The notes beneath the pieces were generated by a model. The model was given only the letters and a program-made list of their open reading frames with translations, was not told the DNA's origin and searched no databases. This document shows positions 24,701-36,700 of a stretch of DNA of 64,000 bases, piece after piece. Positions within the stretch are counted from its first letter, which is position 1, and every line of letters begins with the position of its first letter. The translations under genes and the position numbers were made by a program. The DNA comes from Antedon mediterranea. Taxonomy: Eukaryota > Echinodermata > Crinoidea > Comatulida > Antedonidae. The stretch lies in NCBI RefSeq assembly GCF_964355755.1, contig NC_092673.1, positions 4,407,001 through 4,471,000 of the forward strand, written 5' to 3'.

Positions 24701-26035
24701 TAAAACTATTAAAAAATTAAATGCTGCACTTATATACCTTCCAGTCGTATCAACCGTAAATATTTCAATGCCGTAGTGAATGTTATGGCCAGTAACCAGC
24801 GGATTAGCAACACCACTATATGGAATCTTGCTGTCCATAGTGTGCCACAATCCCCAAGTACAATAGCCCCACGGGTTTGATATTTTATCACATGTCGTTT
24901 GGAAAACATGGTGTACATAGCCATCATGACTCTTGCCGTACACATCAAGAACGCCGTTAGCCCAGTCATGTGACATAACAGCTGCAACAGGCTTGGATGT
25001 TGACATTTTTGGGGCATCATAACCTATAAAAGAAAAAATATTCAGTATTAGGAAAGTTTGCTTAATAAATAAAAAATTATATTAGTAGAAATTACTACAA
25101 ACAGTTTAGTTATTCCAATTACTATTTTTAATCCATTCAATTCTATAAAATTGTCATCTTTCACTTCATTCATTTGACCAACAAACCATAGGATAAAATA
25201 TACAGAGATGAATTGGTCAGGAACTGCTAAAGTAAATAAGAATACTGAGACACTAAACTAAATTTATAATAAACAAATAATGTATTAGGTGAATATACAA
25301 AAAAAAACAATTATTATATACAAAAAAATTGAATTAATATCTTCTCGTAAACCTACTTGCAGTACGCCATGATGCCCATTCTTCTTCTTTCTTCTGCCAA
25401 GTTCGATGCAAGTAGCCATCTTGCATGACAGCAAACGCTTCAAAATATTCGGTAAATGGATTCAAAATAACTTCTGCGTCTGTTGCTAGATGTGGAGTGT
25501 TGCCGCCGATTAACTGCCAAGTACATGGTTTGCTTGATATTTGACACACGAATAAACTTGAGGTGCTTGTAAGCGATCGAGCAAACACATGAATTTGGTT
25601 GTTCCGTACAAGAGTGATTACTGAATCACTAAATTTTACGGACATCGTTGCATTGTGGTCAAGCTTTTTGCTACCGATTTGTGACCATTTACCAAATTTC
25701 ATTGGATCGGATTTATCTTGTAAAATTGAATAAACTTGGCCATCAGAAGCTTGAACAAAAACTTGGGTTCGGTTATTTACATCATGTGCAGCTACCGGAT
25801 TTGAGACAATTGATTTACCTAGGCTGGGGATACCCAAATTTTCCCACGACCCAAACTCACTTGCTCCCCATGCACGAGTGCATACTTGGAGCTTAGCATC
25901 AACAAGACCAAATGCTTGCTCAAATTCAACTTTTCCAATTTTATTTTCAATTGAAAATAGTTTACGATTAGTGACAATACTATTTACGGCATGTAAAATA
26001 GAAACCACTATCACTAAATGATGTAAGCCTGGCAT
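21785..26035 (-). CDS. Secreted protein: PLL-type propeller, SKICH-like domain and helical C-terminus, 7 exons
   Basis: Exons in transcript order: 26035-25357, 25023-24738, 24437-24281, 23979-23813, 23509-23373, 22939-22773, 22096-21785; all phases join, giving 634 residues. An in-frame ATG at 26056 would add 7; I prefer 26035 because MPGLHHLVIVVSILHAVNS then forms a standard signal peptide. Residues about 20-374 contain repeated blade-like motifs (NPVAAHD..VFVQASDGQVYS, DGYLHRTWQ, KSHDGYVHHVFQ, GRLWHVWQLE), typical of PLL/tectonin-type beta-propeller lectins. Residues about 375-475 (exons 4-5) form a beta domain with DWIGVYPVGS..YVDYRYIQGG..NYEIRYL, resembling SKICH folds. Residues about 476-634 (exons 6-7) are helical with several Cys (CVKDGEKTVDKFKACFEAF; CTEQNCENF) and resemble nothing I can name. 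Likely an extracellular recognition protein or lectin; function is inference. Intron 3 holds a MITE A, intron 5 a LINE tail. Confidence 0.75.
23060..23275 (+). mobile_element. Probable LINE 3' tail (degraded)
   Basis: One frame reads SRTNWFRVSSYPAAIRALNA then a stop within 15 codons. This resembles the last residues of LINE ORF2 proteins (xRxxFxxSFYPxAIRxLN), and an AT-rich 3' region follows. It lies in intron 5 of the propeller gene, on the opposite strand. A short match only, so tentative. Confidence 0.35.
24022..24183 (+). mobile_element. MITE family A copy
   Basis: In intron 3 of the propeller gene. Ends AAAGCTCTGTCTACACTACT and GATAGTGTAGACAGAGCTTA; two CCATATTTGGGC units. Confidence 0.87.
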
Positions 26036-26056
26036 ATTTTCAAACACAAAAAACAC

Positions 26057-27728
26057 GACGACCCGATCAGAAATGAAAACAAAATAAAAATCGACTGGGC
26101 AATGTCATGTGATAAGTCCTCACGTGATGTTGAATTCTGCCGGTTATACCCAAAATAGAGGGCGCTATGACAATTAAAGTATCTTTGCAGTGAAGTACAA
26201 ACCAACCAGCCATAAATATTAAATCTTACTGTAGTCGAATTCTTATGTATTTTATTGTTTTGAGATGAATAAATGAAATGAACAGTAAGATTGAAAGGAA
26301 CAAATAAATAAACTCCACACAAAACTTACTTGGTTTGAAGCTGATTCTTGAATTTTGTTAAAACCTGATATATTTCCATTTTCTTGAATATAATCCACAT
26401 CCACATATTTTAAAATACAGAACAAATTTTTGAAAAAAAAAACCCATAATGCTGCATACTTTGTCTTCAAATCCGGAACACGAAGAATGACGTAACACAA
26501 ATGTTGTAAAATCTTCAATGTACCTTTTGATGTAAATGTCAAAGACCAGAATTTATGTTCACAGAAGCCACTTTAAAAAATTCTATTCTGCAAATGAACA
26601 TACACATTACAAATGAATATACTAAAATTAGAAATTACTTCAAGATTAATTAACATTTTACAATAAATTTATTATCTATATAAACTATAAAAACAAATAT
26701 GAAGTATTTGTAAAAATAGGCCTAGACATGTAGGCTCTGTATGAGGATATGCTTGCATTTAGTTAGGCCTATCGGGTCCCTAGCAGAGGCCATGCCAAGC
26801 CTGGCTCTAGGCGGTAGGCTTTAGCTAGGGCCTAGGCCTAGTAGGCTCACTCTCTTCTTGTTGGCTTTAGTTAGGTTAGGTTAGGCCTATGTGGGCCACT
26901 ATCTGCCAACCACCCAAATACATTAAAATAACTTTCTGAATAATTCTGTCAAATTGTATTGACAGAAATTATTAAACCTATTACTACTACTGTACTAAAA
27001 TTTAATGTATAATTTAAAGTTTGACCTACCGGCTCTCGTTTAGGCCCTATAGCGGTATCCACTCTCGACGTTGTCGTCTGACTTAATATGCAAATTATTA
27101 GACAACTTATTATACATTTTGATTGGTTAAAACTTCTATCCGTCGTATAAAGTACGCGCGGTAGACTATCGTCAACAGAGGGCAGTATGAAAGAAACGTG
27201 TGTGTCAGAGGTCAAAGTCGACATGTGTTTTTTTTCGCGTGTGTTGTGTTCTTGAATGGTCGTTGATTTTTAGTGTATTTTTTAGGCTTTAAAGTGTTTT
27301 TAATTCGCTTTGAGTAAGTTAGAGTTAGTTAGTTTGACAATATTAAAATTCTTAAAATTACATAAATCAATATTTAGTATTTGTTAGCATTCGTTTTTGA
27401 GGACGAGGTATCTTCGCCCAGCCTTGCCACGATTAGGAGATTAGGCTAGTTTGTTGTTTTGGTGTGTTGGTCGGGAAGGATTGATGTCTCGGTAGGTTAT
27501 TCAAGGGTAGTAAAGAGTCATTTCGTCCGTTTATTTGGTAACGATGTATTTGTCCCTAAAACATGAAAAGAAAAGATGAACAAATCGAACTTTGAATATA
27601 AATAATAATACTTTAAGTTTACTATTTTGTGCTAAATTTCGGTTTTATCGAGTACATTTTTTTTGGTGTGAATAACAATTAACAAATACTACATTTAAAT
27701 TTACATAGATTATTAGAAAACGTGGAGC
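26057..27728. other. Head-to-head intergenic region, candidate promoters of both flanking genes
   Basis: The propeller gene starts leftward at 26035 and RRP5 rightward at 27729. The region holds a cluster of AGGCCTA-type words (about 26719-26892), GC-richer sequence at 27020-27240 and a partial family B-like fragment at about 27539-27600 (ACGATGTATTTGTCCCTAAA). No TATA box or initiator can be assigned with confidence. A non-coding first exon of RRP5 could lie here. Confidence 0.4.
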
Positions 27729-30700
27729 ATGGAAGAAGAAAACTTCCCTCGAGGAAAAGTCAAGACAAAGAATATATCTAAGAAAAAATCTTCGGAAAGT
27801 GCAAAAGCTGATCGTAAGCCAGTTGAAACTAAAGATGTCTTGTTTAAGGTGCTGTAACATGTTTTTTAACAAATTTATATATACAGTATTTGGCTTTTAA
27901 TTACCCGAAGTTTTGTAAATACTGCTGCTGCATTAACCCTGCAGAAGAGGCAATTATCATATATAATTATTATATAATAATTTAATGTAGCTACTTGATA
28001 ATTTCTATTTGTTAATTCTAATTTTAAAATATTTTTTATCTCATTTTTTCAGGATGGAAACCTTGGTAAAGAGAAGAAAAAGAAGACGAGAAAAAGAAAA
28101 GCTGACAAGCAAACAGGTGACCCAGAAATAAAGAAGCAGAATAGAGAAGATGAAGAGAATTCAGAACTTTTATCTACCAAAGATATCGTCAAGTATTTGT
28201 CAATTAAGGTAAAAGACCAAAGTATATAGTAGAGAGAGTTCGTTTCATTTATTTTCAATTCTTCAAATGAATTTTAAACAGTTAACTTAACATAAGTATA
28301 AAGTGTATATGGATGGATGGAGGTCACAGTAAGTTCATTGAACTTTAAGTTGTGAACTTCGTTTCAGTGTAATAATAACGTGATACAGAGTAGACTAAAA
28401 TATATGTTAAAAATGAGGGTACATACAAATCAAGTAATTGAGACAGTAAAAGTTGGTATAAGCTAATTATATTGCTAAAGTGATTTTTGCTATTTATTAA
28501 ATTATTAACAATGTATTAGACCAAGGTACTGTAGTTATAACATTATAATTCAACCAATGCAGTTATAACATTATAATTAGACCATGGTTTATAAAAAATT
28601 AATTAATTAAACCTTTTTTTTTATTAGAATCTAACAGAAGAGACATTGTTACTTGGTGTAGTTAGAGAGATACACGACGTACAGATTATTATTAGTCTCC
28701 CGAATAACCTAAAAGGCTACGTGCAGATAACGGATATTAATGACAAGTATACGGAAAGGTTGCGAGAAGAGCAACAGAAAGGTTCAGCTTCGAATAAAGA
28801 TGATAGTGATAACGAGGATGATCAACAAGTAATTTTTTTATTATCCATTACGTTTCTTGTGTATTTTATTTTATATAATTTATTTCTGAATAACCACAGC
28901 ATAAGACAGTAATAGTTATGAAAAGCACAATGTAATTCTAATATAAAAGTTGGAAAAAATGAAATATCAGCAGGAGTATTTACGAAAGTGTGACAAACGC
29001 GAGAAATGAACTTGCTATAACTACAGAGGGTGGTGAAAAATCTTAAGCATTGCCATCTATAGTAAACAATAGGCATGCAAGGTTGCCTCAATGCATATTT
29101 GTTGCCTGTAGTTAGACTAGGGCCTTGAATAAAAATAATAATATACATTATGGAGAAGAGTGAGAAATTGCACCTTCACAATATGCTGAAGGGTGGGTTG
29201 AATTATCGGGAAACTTGCATGCTTTTGGGAGACTTGACAGGTCTGTAATAGACCAATATTGAATTAATTTCTACTGTGAATATTTTAGGAGGTGCCCACA
29301 CTTCATGAGGCCTTCAGTGTTGGTGATGTTGTCATCTGTAAAGTTAAAGAAGTGCGTATGAGAAAAGGTTACACAAGAATTCTGCTAACTCTGAATCCAG
29401 CAGATATCACATCACACCTGGCTGTTGATAATTTAAAGGAAACAATGGTAAGTTTTAAATGTTTTTTCTTCACAGAAAACTGTTCCCTTTGTATGGTTAT
29501 CCAAAAAGACTGCAACAAGTGTTTGGAGATTAAATGTTATCTAGCTTTCAACCATTTTAAAACCTTAAGCTATGTGTACACTATCAAACTAGTTTGTCAA
29601 AAAAAGTGTGATGTGCCCAAATATGGTAGTGATATGCCCAAATATGGTGGTGAAATATCATCATCATGTCCATATATGGGCATATATACAATCCACATAA
29701 ATCACACCTGCTAAATTTAGGAAATGTTAGTACCCATTCTGGGACTATACTTGAGTCATATACAGTAAATAGTACACATATTCATTCAGTTATAATATAC
29801 TTTATTTATTATAGATATTGCCTGGAAGTGTAACCAGCAAAGAGGACCATGGATTCATGATAGACGTGGGCATTGCTGGTGTCACAGTATTTCTACAAAG
29901 CAAAGATGCTAATCAATACATACATAATCAAAATCAAGGTGAACTTATTTGCATAAATTTTACACCTGGTGATAATATAATTTTAATCTATACCTTTATT
30001 TATTCAAATTCATTAGTGAAGGGTGGGACCAACAGGTGGTGGTAAACACCTCTAAAACGGTCTAGTCCCAATTTCACAGTGGTTGTGTATGTGGACTAGT
30101 ATACCGGGGTACTAGTTCTTTAAAGTGCACATGAGCTAGATGTGTACACTAGACCTACGGTTTATAGTCCTTATCCAAGAAGAGATGAGAGATGTTATGG
30201 CTACGTAATTACGGTTCCACTGTCTTAACTGCTCAGCCACTCACAAGTGTAATATAGATATTTTTACTACTTAAATATGTTAGGCAAAAAATTTAAATGC
30301 TTGTGGTTACCTAATTATTTTACTGATTATTTCAATGTTTAATCTTATCAACAGGAAAGACTTTGTTTATTGGTCAATTGCTGCAGTGTGCAATCAAAGA
30401 GGTGAAATCTAATGGCAGGTCATTGTTTGTAACCATTGATCGCAAATCTATAATAAAATTACAAGCTCAGGACACGACTCACACCACTCTACAGAGCTTC
30501 ATGCCTGGTACGCGTGTAGAGGCTTCAATCACGTACGTTGGCCAAAGGTTCCTTGGTGCTCTTGTTCACAGTATGTTCAAATCTTCCATAATGGACTTTC
30601 ATTTGAAGGATTGTTTGCAAAATACAACTGATTACAAGATGTTTGATAAGGTATGTGCTATAATTTAATTCAAAAGCTATCCAGTTTTTTAAATAGAGTG

Positions 30701-33700
30701 CCAGGACACTAAATAATTGAAGCGAATTTAGGTAAACCACACCCTTTATATGGTTGGAAATGGTACTCTCACACATAAAATTCATGATAAATGGCACCTC
30801 CCATTAGTCTAGTTGGCCCAGAAATGACACTCCCATGTATCTAAAATCGGTTTCATTTGGACAATAGGGAGGTTTTGCAACCTAATACGAATACGATAAC
30901 GAAAACGGATACGTCATACATTTGTGAAACTTTTGAGCTGATCCCCATTTCATATTCGTAAAGCGTATTCGTGTTGACGAATATCACCAGTCATATTCGT
31001 AACTACAAAACGAGTATAGTTTTTGATCTATTTTGCACATTTTGCATTTGAATCGGGAATGATTCATGATTATAATATAATTGTAGATTTATTGAAAGTA
31101 ATTTACTAAAGTAATTTACTAAAATGCCAGGTCAATTTAGATAAATAGCAGTTTTTAAAGTCCTCACTCGCTTTGATGTTACGCTAGGCCTAGGCAGCCA
31201 AGCACCAAGCAACACGTACATGCGCTTCGCTCAAATTTACCGCAGTCATATTTTGGACGCGCCTCGATATTTTGTTGCCATGCGAAACAGATTTTTTTAT
31301 GGCTTACGAAAACGAATACGTGTGCGTGACGTATCCGTTTTCGTTATCGTATTCGTAAGATTGCGAAACCTCTCTAATAAAGTATTATCAGTATATATAT
31401 AAAGAGAGGTTTATTTCAGAGATCATCACTAAATTTTAATACATTGAAAGTTTATTGTATTGTGTTCTTTGTTTTGTTTCTTCTCAGCCTGTTAGTGGAG
31501 CTTTTTAAAAATCTCTGTTGTGAATTGAATAAAATAAAAATTTCATTTTGTATTACTGAAGGTATCTGCATGTGTGTTATTCAATTGTCCTGTCACTAAG
31601 ACACTTGGATTGACCCTCAAACCAGAGTATTCGGACCCAGCTACCAAGTTGAAGAAGAGTTTCTTTGGAGGACTAGCAATTGGAGATTTTGTGAACAAAG
31701 CTAAGGTTGAGAGGATTGACCAGAAAATAGGATTAATTGTTGATTTGAAGAAAGATGTTCATGGATTGGTTGTTGTAAGATGTTTTACCTTTCTGTACCT
31801 TTTTATGGTTTATTTATTTATATGTTAAAGCTAAGCTTAAAGCTCTGTCTACACTATCAAACTTTTTGTGACAAAAAAATGTGATGTGCCCATATATGGC
31901 CATGATGATGTCATATCACTACCATATTTGAGCATATCACTACCATATTTGGGCACATAAAACTTTTTTTGTCAAACTAATTTGATGAGTAGGCAGAGCT
32001 TAAGTTGATTTGGTTTAATTTGTTTCACTTGTCCAGCATTATTTATGTACGCGAAATAATATATTTGGTTTTTTTTTACAGACTTCTCATATACAGGTCG
32101 GTGAGAAAGCCATAACCAATCTTGAGGAGAATTTCAAACTAGGTCAGACTGTCAAAGGTCGTATAATCGATTTAAACTTCATTGACAATCTTGCTATTGT
32201 GTCGATGAAATCTGCAATTCTCAGTGAACAGTATTTGGCGTTGAAAGATGTGATTCCTGGTGAAAAAGTTAAAGTGAGTTGTATTTTTCAGCTAAATTGA
32301 CAGTACTTTTGTATCAACAAGTCATTCCCCAATTGATATTCTCTCCAAATCTGCAATCCTCCAAATAGTGACCATGAGTTTTGTTGAGATTAAGTTAAGG
32401 GAGACCTAAAGAATATTGGGGGAGACTATTTTGGTTCGTGCAAAATAAGAAAGCCTCCAGACTTAGACTAACAGACATGACTAAAGAGGAAAAGGTTTTG
32501 TGAGGTTTAGGATAAATAGTGTTGGTGTTTTCGAGTTGGTGTGATAATATAAATATTTCTTTCATTATTTTATGATATAACATTTATGATATAACATTTA
32601 TTTATTTTCTTTTCTTTGTAGGGTACCATTACTGCGATACAAGACAATGGTTTACGAGTCAGGATTAGCTCTCACATTCATGGATTCGTACCCAGAGTTC
32701 ACCTGGCTGATGTTCCCATCAAAAACCCCAACAAGATATTCAGCGAAAGTGACAAGATTTCGCTTAGAGTATGAAATTAATTTTTTTATTTTGAATTATT
32801 CTGAACTTTTTATTTATCTATTTATTTATGACGATATAAAATTACAAAATAAAATTTAATTTATAAAATTACATGACAATATGAAAAATATCTTATCTGG
32901 TTTAACTCTGTCCACACTATTAAACTATTTTGACAAGTGTGATGTGCTGAAATTCAATATTAATTTTTTCTTTATGTTTTTATGTATATTAAATATATAT
33001 TTATTTTAGGTGATTGAAGTCGTTTCGCAACAAAATCGCCTTATACTCACACACAAGAAGACATTGGTAAAATCAAAATTACCTATCGTTTGTGATTTTA
33101 GCCATTTTGAGGAAGGCATGTACGTACATGGTACAATTGTTAACATACAGAAATTTGGCTGTATCGTGATGTTCTGTAACGAAGTTAAAGGTATACTGAA
33201 GTTTGTATTGTGTTTAACTGATCGCAAAATTGTTACGTCTGGTTTTCATACAAATGAGTTTCTTGAGAATGGATGTTATGGAAACGCTCCCTTGATCTCC
33301 ATTGGTTGAATTAAAAAAGCAGGTCTGATCGGTTTTTCAAACCTTGAGGGGGAGTGAATTTGCCTTTTTGCTGAAAAGCCCTTTTCACACTAGAGACTAT
33401 CACTTAAAGTGATGGTAAATAGGCCTAACTTTGTAGCCTAGCTCATAACTATGATTTTTCCCATTCGGGAGGAAAAAGATAATATATATACTGTATGCAA
33501 ATGATATCCGTTTCATTCTTATATTTTGTATAAAGTCATGACGCCTTTTATTCACTATTTTGTTTTGTCTCTGTTCAATGTGTAATATGCAAATTAAGTA
33601 TGATTTTTCTTTTGCCTGTTGATGTACGAGGCGTGAATTAATTACAATGTCTTAACACTGTATTCATCAATACGCATATATTAACACAGTCTTGCCCTTC

Positions 33701-36700
33701 AGTGACCCGATTACATAATTAAAATGGTACTACTGTAAAAGAAGCTTGTTTTTGATTACAGGTTTAATTCCAAGAAAAGAGTTGGCTAACGAGCCGGTTG
33801 AGTTTCCTAACAAGGTGTTCTACATCGGACAAGTTGTGAAATGTCGCGTGATTGAGACATTTGAACCAGCAATGAAACGCGTTATACTGTCCTTGCGAAG
33901 CAATTCTTTGACCAAACCAAAAAAGGAAAAGAAAGAAGAACCAAAAGTTGCAGTTGGAACTGTAATTACTGCTTTCATTTTATTAGTACCCAGACATTTT
34001 ATTAGTACCTAGGCATTTTATTAGTACCCAGACACTTTATTAGTACCCAGACATTTTATTAGTACCCAGGCATTTTATTAGTACCCAGGCATTTTATTAG
34101 TACCCAGGCATTTTATTAGTACCCAGGCATTTTATTAGTACCCAGGCATTTTATTAGTACCCAGACATTTTATTAATACCCAGACATTTTATTAGTACCC
34201 AGGCATTTTATTAGTACCCAGACATTTTATTAGTACCCAGACATTTTATTAGTACCCAGACATTTTATTAGTACCCAGGCATTTTATTAGTACCCAGACA
34301 TTTTATTAGTACCCAGGCATTTTATTAGTACCCAGGCATTTTATTAGTACCCAGACATTTTATTAGTACCCAGGCATTTTATTAGTACCCAGGCATTTTA
34401 TTAGTACCCAGACATTTTATTAGTACCCAGACATTTTATTAGTACCCAGACATTTTATTAGTACCCAGGCATTTTATTAGTACCCAGACATTTTATTAGT
34501 ACCCAGGCATTTTATTAGTACCCAGGCATTTTATTAGTACCCAGGCATTTTATTAGTACCCAGGCATTTTATTAGTACCCAGACATTTTATTAGTACCCA
34601 GACATTTTATTAGTACCCAGACATTTTATTAGTACCCAGACATTTTATTAGTACCCAGGCATTTTATTAGTACCCAGACATTTTATTAGTACCCAGACAT
34701 TTTATTAGTACCCAGGCATTTTATTAGTACCCAGGCATTTTATTAGTACCCAGGCATTTTATTAGTACCCAGGCATTTTATTAGTACCCAGACATTTTAT
34801 TAGTACCCAGGCATTTTATTAGTACCCAGGCATTTTATTAGTACCCAGACATTTTATTAGTACCCAGGCATTTTATTAGTAACCAGGCATTTTATTAGTA
34901 CCCAGACATTTTATTAGTACCCAGGCATTTTATTAGTACCCAGACATTTTATTAGTACCCAGGCATTTTATTAGTACCCAGGCATTTTATTAGTACCCAG
35001 GCATTTTATTAGTACCCAGACATTTTATTAGTACCCAGGCATTTTATTAGTACCCAGGCATTTTATTAGTACCCAGACATTTTATTAGTACCCAGACATT
35101 TTATTAGTACCCAGGCATTTTATTAGTACCCAGACATTTTATTAGTACCCAGACATTTTATTAGTACCCAGGCATTTTATTAGTACCCAGACATTTTATT
35201 AGTACCCAGACATTTTATTAGTACCCAGACACTATATTTCTTGTTTGGGGATAGTTAGTTTCTTTCCATCCCTTTTAGACATAGGCCATTTGTGGTTTCC
35301 GTAACAAGGTGAATTAACTAGTTTGATTATTTGATTAACAACGGATGCTGTAATGGAACAAAACACTAAGGTAACCCCCTCCTACAAATGCCAGGTTTGT
35401 ATACGGGACTACCAGTTTTAAGTCACCAGAACAATGGAGAAGTGGAGAAGAAGTGTCAGTTTACAGTACCCCGTCTAAAGCTCTGTCTACACAATCAAAC
35501 TTGATTGACAAAAAAGGCTTTATTCGCTCGATCACTTGACTCAACAGTGTGTTATATACCCCTTTCACACCAAAACTCCGGAGTGTCTCCGGAGACACCC
35601 CGGGGTTTATGACCATTCAAAACGTCGAGAAACTCCGGAGATACCCCTTTCACACCAACCTAGTAACACCGGGGTTTATAAAATAAAATTGTAAATGTCG
35701 CCCTCTATTTTGTTTGTTTACATAGCGACGATCATTAGAATCATTTTAATTAATAATATTTTAAATTTAATAATTACTTTCAAAAGTCTCAGAAGTAATA
35801 TAATGTTTTATTTATACTACTTATTATTTTCTAGACCCGCTATATATTTTTTACAAATATTATAGTGTTTTAAAATAAAACTAAATAAATAATTGATTGC
35901 GAGGATAACCTTTTGACCCGAAACACTCCGGAGTTTGATGTTGGTACCTTTCACACCAAAACACCGGGGTGTCCCCGCAGTTCGCTCTCCGGAGAATGTT
36001 CAGCTGTTCAACCCCGCAGTTTTAAACTCCGGACTTGCTTGATTTTACCTTTCACACCAAACAGCGGGACGTCAACTCTCGGAGTGTCTCCGGAGTTTTG
36101 CTTTTGGTGTGAAAGGGGTAATAGTTTACATGTTTGATGAATTGAATTCACATACTTTTGTCTTCAGATTATGAAGGTTACCGTTCTGTCAAGTAAGGCT
36201 GATGATTTGTACGTGAAGATGGAAAATGGGCAAGAGGCTATCATTCCCAAAATGCATCTTTCAGATTACACGTCTAATTGTGATATTTTGCTTGCTGCTG
36301 CTACAGCAGGAGATGAAATGCAAGCCATGATGTTTAACAACAAAGGACCAGCTAAGCAACAAGTATCCTTATCTGTGTACATCTATCCATTTGTTTGTAT
36401 TTAAAGATGTATTGTCTCCCAAAATCATAAAATAAAAGAATTCACTTATAAAAAGACACAATAAACAGTTAAATATTACTTCCAATCAATTTAAATTAAT
36501 TTTTTCAGGTACATATTTTTTATTCGATCCAATTTTTTGTCGAAGTGAATAATTTTTATGTAAATATAAAATGGCGTATTCACCAACAAAAAATATTTTT
36601 TGTAGGGGGACCATATATCTTTAAATAAATCCGTTTCCCATGCCTTTGTCATATATCAATATACTGTAAATGTATTCATCATATATAAAATACATCATTT

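Noticed and set aside
25648-25896. Plus-strand 82-codon frame
   Set aside because: Shadow of the first exon of the propeller gene on the other strand.
29566-29690. Read-through of RRP5 exon 4 into a longer frame
   Set aside because: The frame past 29447 runs into a MITE copy; a consensus donor GTAAGT at 29448 and the family pattern support splicing there.
33977-35232. CRISPR-like or coding repeat array
   Set aside because: A 19-bp tandem repeat without spacers, with TAG stops in the unit; lies inside an intron.
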